Assembly: GCA_964370795.1 (NCBI GenBank)
Contig: CAYJME010000104.1
Coordinates: 1-10,910, forward strand
Length of the DNA stretch: 10,910 nucleotides
Direction: 5' to 3'
DNA from: JAHFOW01 sp964370795
GTDB taxonomy: Bacteria > Planctomycetota > Brocadiia > Brocadiales > Brocadiaceae
The notes beneath the pieces were generated by a model. It saw nothing but the letters and a program-made list of their open reading frames with translations. It searched no databases and was not told the DNA's origin. Below are positions 7,034-10,910 of this stretch, in pieces (the stretch's first letter is position 1; each line of letters opens with the position of its first letter). A program made the position numbers and the translations under genes.

Positions 7034-7060
7034 CCACCCGCTATGCGGGTGGTCATGACT
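7026..7060. repeat. Near-perfect 35-nt hairpin (16-bp arms, TAT loop)
   Basis: The arms at 7026-7041 and 7045-7060 are exact reverse complements around a TAT loop; each contains GTCATGACCACCCGC or its complement. No T-run follows, so a standard intrinsic terminator is unlikely. Long perfect hairpins of this form occur at the ends of IS200/IS605-type elements and as dispersed repeats. It interrupts hsdR fragment B, so it or its carrier probably inserted there. Confidence 0.8.
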
Positions 7061-7253
7061 TAGCAGCTTCCGCACTCGTTCCTGTGCTTTGTGTATGAAT
7101 AAGCAGTAAAAAAGAAAATGTGAAGCAAAGACAAAAAGATATAGAATTCGAAGGAATTAAATTGTTATACTGCCATAATAAAAGTTTGTCCCCTTTAACA
7201 GTTTACGTTAACTTTTCAGTTACTTGCTGCAAATTTAAAAAGGAATAGCACAT
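7061..7253 (+). promoter_or_regulatory. Upstream region of proC (weak promoter candidate and RBS)
   Basis: No gene is seen here. A weak sigma70-like pair, TTGTCC (7186-7191) and TAACTT at 17-nt spacing (7209-7214), could drive proC; TATACT at 7166-7171 is another possible -10 with no good -35. AGGA at 7241-7244 lies 9 nt before the proC ATG and is a sound ribosome site. The promoter assignments are guesses from short matches. Confidence 0.25.
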
Positions 7254-8069
7254 ATGCTCAAAGAAAAGATAGGGTTTATTGGCGGTGGGAAAATGGGCGA
7301 GGCCCTTTGCAAAGGTATTATCAATGCCGGATTGAGTAATTCAGGCAATATTATGGTCAGCGATGTGGTCGTGGAGCGATGCAGACTTTTGAACCAGGAA
7401 ATTGGCGTTTTGACCACTCAGAAGAATGACGAGGTTGTGTCTTTTGCCGACGTCATTATACTCGCCGTTAAGCCTCAAATGATGAACGAGGTGCTCATTA
7501 ATTTGAAAAATGATATTACGAACCGCCACCTTGTCGTATCAATAGCAGCCGGAATACCCATACGCTTTATAGAATCCCGACTTCAGACGGGTATTCGTAT
7601 TATTCGGGTAATGCCCAATACCCCATGTCTTATTGGACTCTCAGCCACGGCATACGCGCCGGGCAAGTATGCTACTATCGAAGACGGGAAATTGGTATCC
7701 AGTCTTTTTAACGCCGTTGGAAAGGTATTTCAACTGGACGAGAAATATCTTGACGCCGTTACGGGACTGAGTGGAAGCGGTCCGGCTTACGTCTACATGG
7801 TTATAGAGGCGATGTCTGATGGGGGGGTTAAAATGGGCTTGCCAAGAGACATATCTACCGCCCTTGCTGCGCAAACCGTTATGGGCGCAGCAAAGATGGT
7901 GTTGGAGACAGGTCAACACCCTGCGCAGTTGAAAGATGCTGTTACATCTCCGGGCGGAACAACGATTGAAGGTATAAGCAAATTAGAGGATGGTGGGCTC
8001 AGGTCTGCCTTTATCAACGCCGTTGAGGCAGCAACGTTGAAATCGAAGAAATTAGGGGAATTATTATAA
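7254..8069 (+). CDS. proC: Pyrroline-5-carboxylate reductase
   Basis: This cytosolic enzyme makes proline by reducing 1-pyrroline-5-carboxylate with NAD(P)H, the last step of proline synthesis. The 271-residue protein has the usual length. It opens with the Rossmann dinucleotide loop GFIGGGKMGEA (residues 7-17), followed by AVKP (71-74), RVMPNTP (118-124), GSGPAY (174-179, substrate side) and DAVTSPGGTT (228-237), all hallmark P5CR motifs. The frame is clean and the C-terminus (AVEAATLKSKKLGELL) is complete. The ATG at 7254 has AGGA 9 nt upstream. The transketolase frame starts 19 nt after its stop, so the two are probably co-transcribed. The gene is more GC-rich than the repeat region to its left and looks like ordinary chromosomal backbone. 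Confidence 0.97.
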   Translation: MLKEKIGFIGGGKMGEALCKGIINAGLSNSGNIMVSDVVVERCRLLNQEIGVLTTQKNDEVVSFADVIILAVKPQMMNEVLINLKNDITNRHLVVSIAAGIPIRFIESRLQTGIRIIRVMPNTPCLIGLSATAYAPGKYATIEDGKLVSSLFNAVGKVFQLDEKYLDAVTGLSGSGPAYVYMVIEAMSDGGVKMGLPRDISTALAAQTVMGAAKMVLETGQHPAQLKDAVTSPGGTTIEGISKLEDGGLRSAFINAVEAATLKSKKLGELL

Positions 8070-8088
8070 AGAAAGGGGGCATTTTTGT

Positions 8089-10101
8089 ATGCTCATTAAG
8101 ACCATAGATAAAAACAAAATCAATCTTGCAGTAAATACCATTCGCATGCTTTCTGCGGATGGCGTTGAAAAGGCGCAATCAGGGCATCCGGGTCTTCCCA
8201 TGGGGTTTGCAGATGTTGCCTTTGTCCTGTGGATGCAATTTCTGCGATTTAATCCCAGAGATACTCAATGGCCTAACCGAGACCGGTTCATTCTGTCTCC
8301 GGGACATGGTTCCATGTTGTTATATTCACTCCTTCATCTTTTTGGCTATGACCTGCCGCTAGAAGAGTTAAAGCAGTTCCGTCAACTGGGAAGCAAGACG
8401 CCTGGCCACCCCGAATACGGCCATACACCAGGGGTAGAAACAACCACTGGCCCTCTGGGACAAGGTTTTACCAACGGAGTAGGCATGGCGCTGGCACAGA
8501 GGATTATGGAAGAACGATTCAATAAGGGAAATGCCAAGATTATCGACCATTATATCTACGGTGTGGTAAGTGACGGCGACTTAATGGAAGGGATAACGTC
8601 AGAAGCAGCATCATTTGCCGGACATCTGGGTCTTTCCAATATTATTTATATTTACGACTCCAATCAAATTACCATTGAAGGCAAGACTTCTCTTACCTTT
8701 ACCGAGGACGTGGCAAAACGGTTTGAAGCCTACCACTGGCGAGTCTTTAAAATTGATGGACATAATCACGAAGAAATTGCAAAGGCAATCGAGACCGCGC
8801 GGAATGAAAAGGAAATGCCTTCGTTAATCATTGCAAAGACACACATTGGCAGGGGGAGTCCAAATAAACAAGACTCAGCTTCAGTACACGGTGAACCGCT
8901 GGGCGCTAAAGAACTTGAACTTACGAAGGAAAACCTTGGTTGGCCTAAAACCCCAACATTTTACATCCCTGACGAGGTAAGACAGCTTTGTAACAGTCGT
9001 GTCGCCGAGCTCCAGGTGGAATACACAAACTGGCAAAACACGTTTAATAAATATAAACAAGAAAATCCTGATTTATCGCAATTATGGGATGTTTATTTAA
9101 AAAAAGACATTCCGGAGAATTTGGAAACTGAACTACTCAAAACGATAAAGAAGGATTCGGTGGCTACCCGTTCAGCATCAGGGGAAATGCTGCAGATAAT
9201 TGCCCAAAAGATACCATCTTTCCTTGGCGGCTCAGCAGACCTTCATCCGTCTACAAAGACCTATATCAAAAGTTCTCCATCCATTGATAAAGGTGCATTT
9301 GCCGGAAGTAATATCCATTTCGGTATCCGCGAGCATGCCATGGGGGGAATATTAAATGGATTGGCGCTCTATGGGGGGATTATTCCTTTTGGTTCTACTT
9401 TTTTGATATTTTCCGATTATATGCGGCCTTCCATTCGGCTGGCCGCATTAATGAAACTTCAGGTCGTCTATGTTTTCACCCATGACAGTATCTTTTTGGG
9501 ATAAGACTGACCGACCCACCAGCCTATAGAACACCTGCCATCTCTGCGATTAATTCCGAATCTCCGGGTAATAAGACCAGCAGATGCAACAGAAACAGCG
9601 GCATCCTGGATAGAGGCGCTGAACCACAAAGATGGTCCTACGGCATTGATACTCACCAGACAAGACCTTCCGGTATTAAATCGTACAATATACCCATCAC
9701 AAAGCAATGTAAAAAATGGCGCTTACATACTGAAAGATGCTGAAGGACAGCCGGAAATTATCCTTATGGCCTCTGGTTCCGAGGTTACTGTTGCCCTGGA
9801 TGTCACCTCACAACTCCATGCAAAAGGAGTAAAGGCACGATTATTGAGTATGCCCAGTTTTGAACTATTCAGATTGAGTTCTGAAGAATATAAAAATCAT
9901 ATACTCCCGCCAACTTGCAGGAAAAGGGTTGCAATCGAGACCGCAGCAAGGAGTTGTTGGTATGAATTTGTTGGGCTGGACGGTATAATTGTTGGAATTG
10001 ACCATTATGGGGCATCTGCGCCCGCAAAGGTATTGGCTGAGCATTTTGGTTTCACGGCTAAAAATGTCTTAACTGAAATTAACAAAAAATGGGAAATCTA
10101 A
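8089..10101 (+). pseudogene. tkt: Transketolase interrupted by two in-frame stop codons
   Basis: Transketolase uses thiamine diphosphate (ThDP) to move two-carbon units between sugar phosphates in the pentose phosphate and Calvin pathways. Reading through from the ATG at 8089 (RBS AAAGGGGG at 8072-8079) gives 670 residues, the normal length. Seen in order are SGHPG (His33), PGHGS (His73), TTGPLGQG (119-126), the ThDP/metal motif SDGDLMEG (161-168) to SNQ (191-193), VHGEP (His268) and FGIREHAM with the cofactor-activating Glu415. Codons 472 and 474 are TAA (9502-9504) and TGA (9508-9510). They replace Glu and Gly of GEDGPTHQP, and the same frame then continues intact for ~196 codons (MASGSEVTVALD, IDHYGASAP). 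The truncated 471-residue product would lack half of the pyrimidine-binding domain and the C-terminal domain. This is not a natural split, since the break falls inside a domain. Sequencing error is the main alternative. Confidence 0.9.
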
Positions 10102-10134
10102 GGGTTATGAGTCTGTGCAAAAAGCCTACTGTCG

Positions 10135-10246
10135 TGTCATTGTGAAGGAGTAACGACTGAAGCCGAAGTTGCGAGCAAGGCGAAGCAAACCCATGATTTT
10201 CATGGATTTTGAGAGAAAGATTGCTTCGCTATCGCTCGCAATGACA
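10135..10246. repeat. Composite hairpin repeat downstream of transketolase
   Basis: The outer arms TGTCATTG (10135-10142) and CAATGACA (10239-10246) are reverse complements. Inside them, GCGAGCAAGGCGAAGCAA (10171-10188) pairs imperfectly with the segment at 10221-10239, and the centre CCATGA-TTT-TCATGG (10191-10205) forms a perfect stem. The motif CATTG...GCGAGC...GAAGCAA is a type of dispersed intergenic repeat seen in several bacterial groups. It lies 34 nt after the transketolase stop and might also end transcription, though no T-run follows. Confidence 0.75.
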
Positions 10247-10475
10247 GGCAAGAACAGACTCTTATGGCTTGTCTAACAGAGAGATTATGTTCAAAGTCGC
10301 CAAATCATGTTTTTCCTCTTTGGATAACGAAAACATCCTCTATTCGATTTAAATGTTTTTCTTGACCGAACGAATTATAAAAATGTAGTATATAGTCGGT
10401 ATGTAAGGCATAATAGATATCTCTGGAATGTAAAACCAGGAACGAGTGTAAAAATTATAATGGAATTTGATAATT
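10247..10475 (+). promoter_or_regulatory. Intergenic region with possible promoter for the acyltransferase gene
   Basis: No gene is seen. A candidate sigma70-type promoter has TTGACC (10362-10367) and TAGTAT (10386-10391) with an 18-nt spacer, about 85 nt ahead of the ATG at 10476. No clear Shine-Dalgarno site precedes that ATG. A short ATG frame at 10460 in another phase closes after 12 codons and is not considered real. Confidence 0.3.
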
Positions 10476-10910
10476 ATGGATGTAAAAGAACTCATTAATT
10501 TGATTCGATACGATTTTTACCGAAATACAGGAGGTAAATCAGGTTTGCCTTCTTTTATTGTGGCCTATATGTTTGTTCCCTCTGTACGTTACCTTTTTTG
10601 GTTAAGGCTTGCTCAGTATTATAAGAATCGCATTATTCTTTTTAAAATGATCAGGCTGTTATTGAAGCGTTATAGCTATAAATTTGGTTATCAGATACAT
10701 CCTCTGGCGGAAATTGGAAAAGGGCTTCATCTTCGCTATATAGGTATGATTCTTGTCAACCCAGGCGCTAAGCTGGGCAACAATGTTAATATTCAAGCCG
10801 GCGCTATAATTGGTCAGGTAAATCGAGGAAAACATTTGGGATGCCCGGTCATTGGTGATAATGTATGGATTGGCGCATATGCAGTAATAGTAGGGAACAT
10901 TACTATAGGT
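10476..10910 (+). CDS. Serine O-acetyltransferase-like hexapeptide acyltransferase, 3'-truncated by window edge
   Basis: 145 codons are visible with no stop. The N-terminal part (MDVKELINLIRYDFYRNTGG, then VPSVRYLFWLRLAQYYKN) matches the helical lead of small serine acetyltransferase-like proteins. From residue ~70 a left-handed beta-helix begins, with repeats such as IHPLAEIGKGLHL, NPGAKLGNNVNI, AGAIIG and PVIGDNVWIGAYAVIVGNITIG. The pattern IxxGAxIGQVNRGK...G.PVIGDNVWIG is characteristic of this family. Enzymes of this kind acetylate serine for cysteine synthesis or acetylate sugars in surface polysaccharide clusters. The short N-terminus (~70 residues) and the likely total of ~180 residues lean towards the polysaccharide-associated type, but this is inference. 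It is an independent unit 374 nt after the transketolase frame. Confidence 0.88.
   Translation, partial: MDVKELINLIRYDFYRNTGGKSGLPSFIVAYMFVPSVRYLFWLRLAQYYKNRIILFKMIRLLLKRYSYKFGYQIHPLAEIGKGLHLRYIGMILVNPGAKLGNNVNIQAGAIIGQVNRGKHLGCPVIGDNVWIGAYAVIVGNITIG

Noticed and set aside
7641..7919. Minus-strand 92-codon ORF inside proC
   Set aside because: It is the antisense shadow of a clearly conserved enzyme, with no ribosome site or family resemblance.
9502..9510. Stop-codon recoding (selenocysteine or similar) in transketolase
   Set aside because: One of the two stops is TAA, the replaced residues are ordinary Glu and Gly, and no SECIS-like case is known for this family.
8089..10101. Naturally split two-subunit transketolase
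   Set aside because: The break lies inside the pyrimidine-binding domain, not between domains, and no start codon or RBS is suitably placed right after it.

Overview
The window joins two unlike regions. The left ~5 kb is a compact plus-strand defence operon of type I restriction-modification (RM) origin. The right ~4 kb holds housekeeping genes: proC, a broken transketolase and the start of a serine acetyltransferase-like gene. Between them, about 5.0-7.06 kb is a graveyard of broken RM, toxin-antitoxin and transposon sequence. No rRNA, tRNA or CRISPR is visible. The coding style is AT-rich with weak Shine-Dalgarno sites on the left. The palindrome-flanked IS200-type transposase resembles those of Bacteroidota. 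The proC/transketolase side and the GCGAGC.../GAAGCAA hairpin repeat also fit anammox-type Planctomycetota or other bacteria that take up Bacteroidota genes. I cannot fix the taxon.

Defence operon (1-5023). A 5'-truncated Fic-family AMP-transferase gene is followed by hsdS, the DNA-specificity subunit of a type I RM enzyme. hsdS overlaps by 8 nt a 1058-residue protein with four modules: a SIR2-type NADase, an APAZ region, MID, and a PIWI lacking its catalytic Asp. This is a single-chain short prokaryotic Argonaute of the SIR2 class (SPARSA type, S1A-like layout), which by family knowledge is a guide-triggered NAD+-depleting abortive-infection system. Directly after its stop codon lies the 5' end of an hsdR gene with a one-base deletion. 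This suggests that the Argonaute was inserted as cargo inside an RM operon (…fic-hsdS-pAgo-hsdR) whose nuclease gene was later lost.

Graveyard (5024-7060). It holds two separate copies of an hsdR 5' end (5024 and 6980), a probable hsdS 3' tail, an antitoxin-like small gene with an in-frame stop, a truncated rhuM, and a palindrome-rich leader plus intact tnpA. A second, diverged copy of the same leader follows head to tail and ends in the first codons of another tnpA. A 35-nt near-perfect hairpin (7026-7060) cuts the second hsdR fragment.

Metabolic part (7254-10910). proC (pyrroline-5-carboxylate reductase) is followed 19 nt later by a transketolase gene that reads as a full 670-codon protein except for two in-frame stops, TAA and TGA, only two codons apart in the conserved GEDGPTHQP motif. 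Downstream come a composite hairpin repeat (10135-10246) and a serine acetyltransferase-like hexapeptide acyltransferase that runs off the window.
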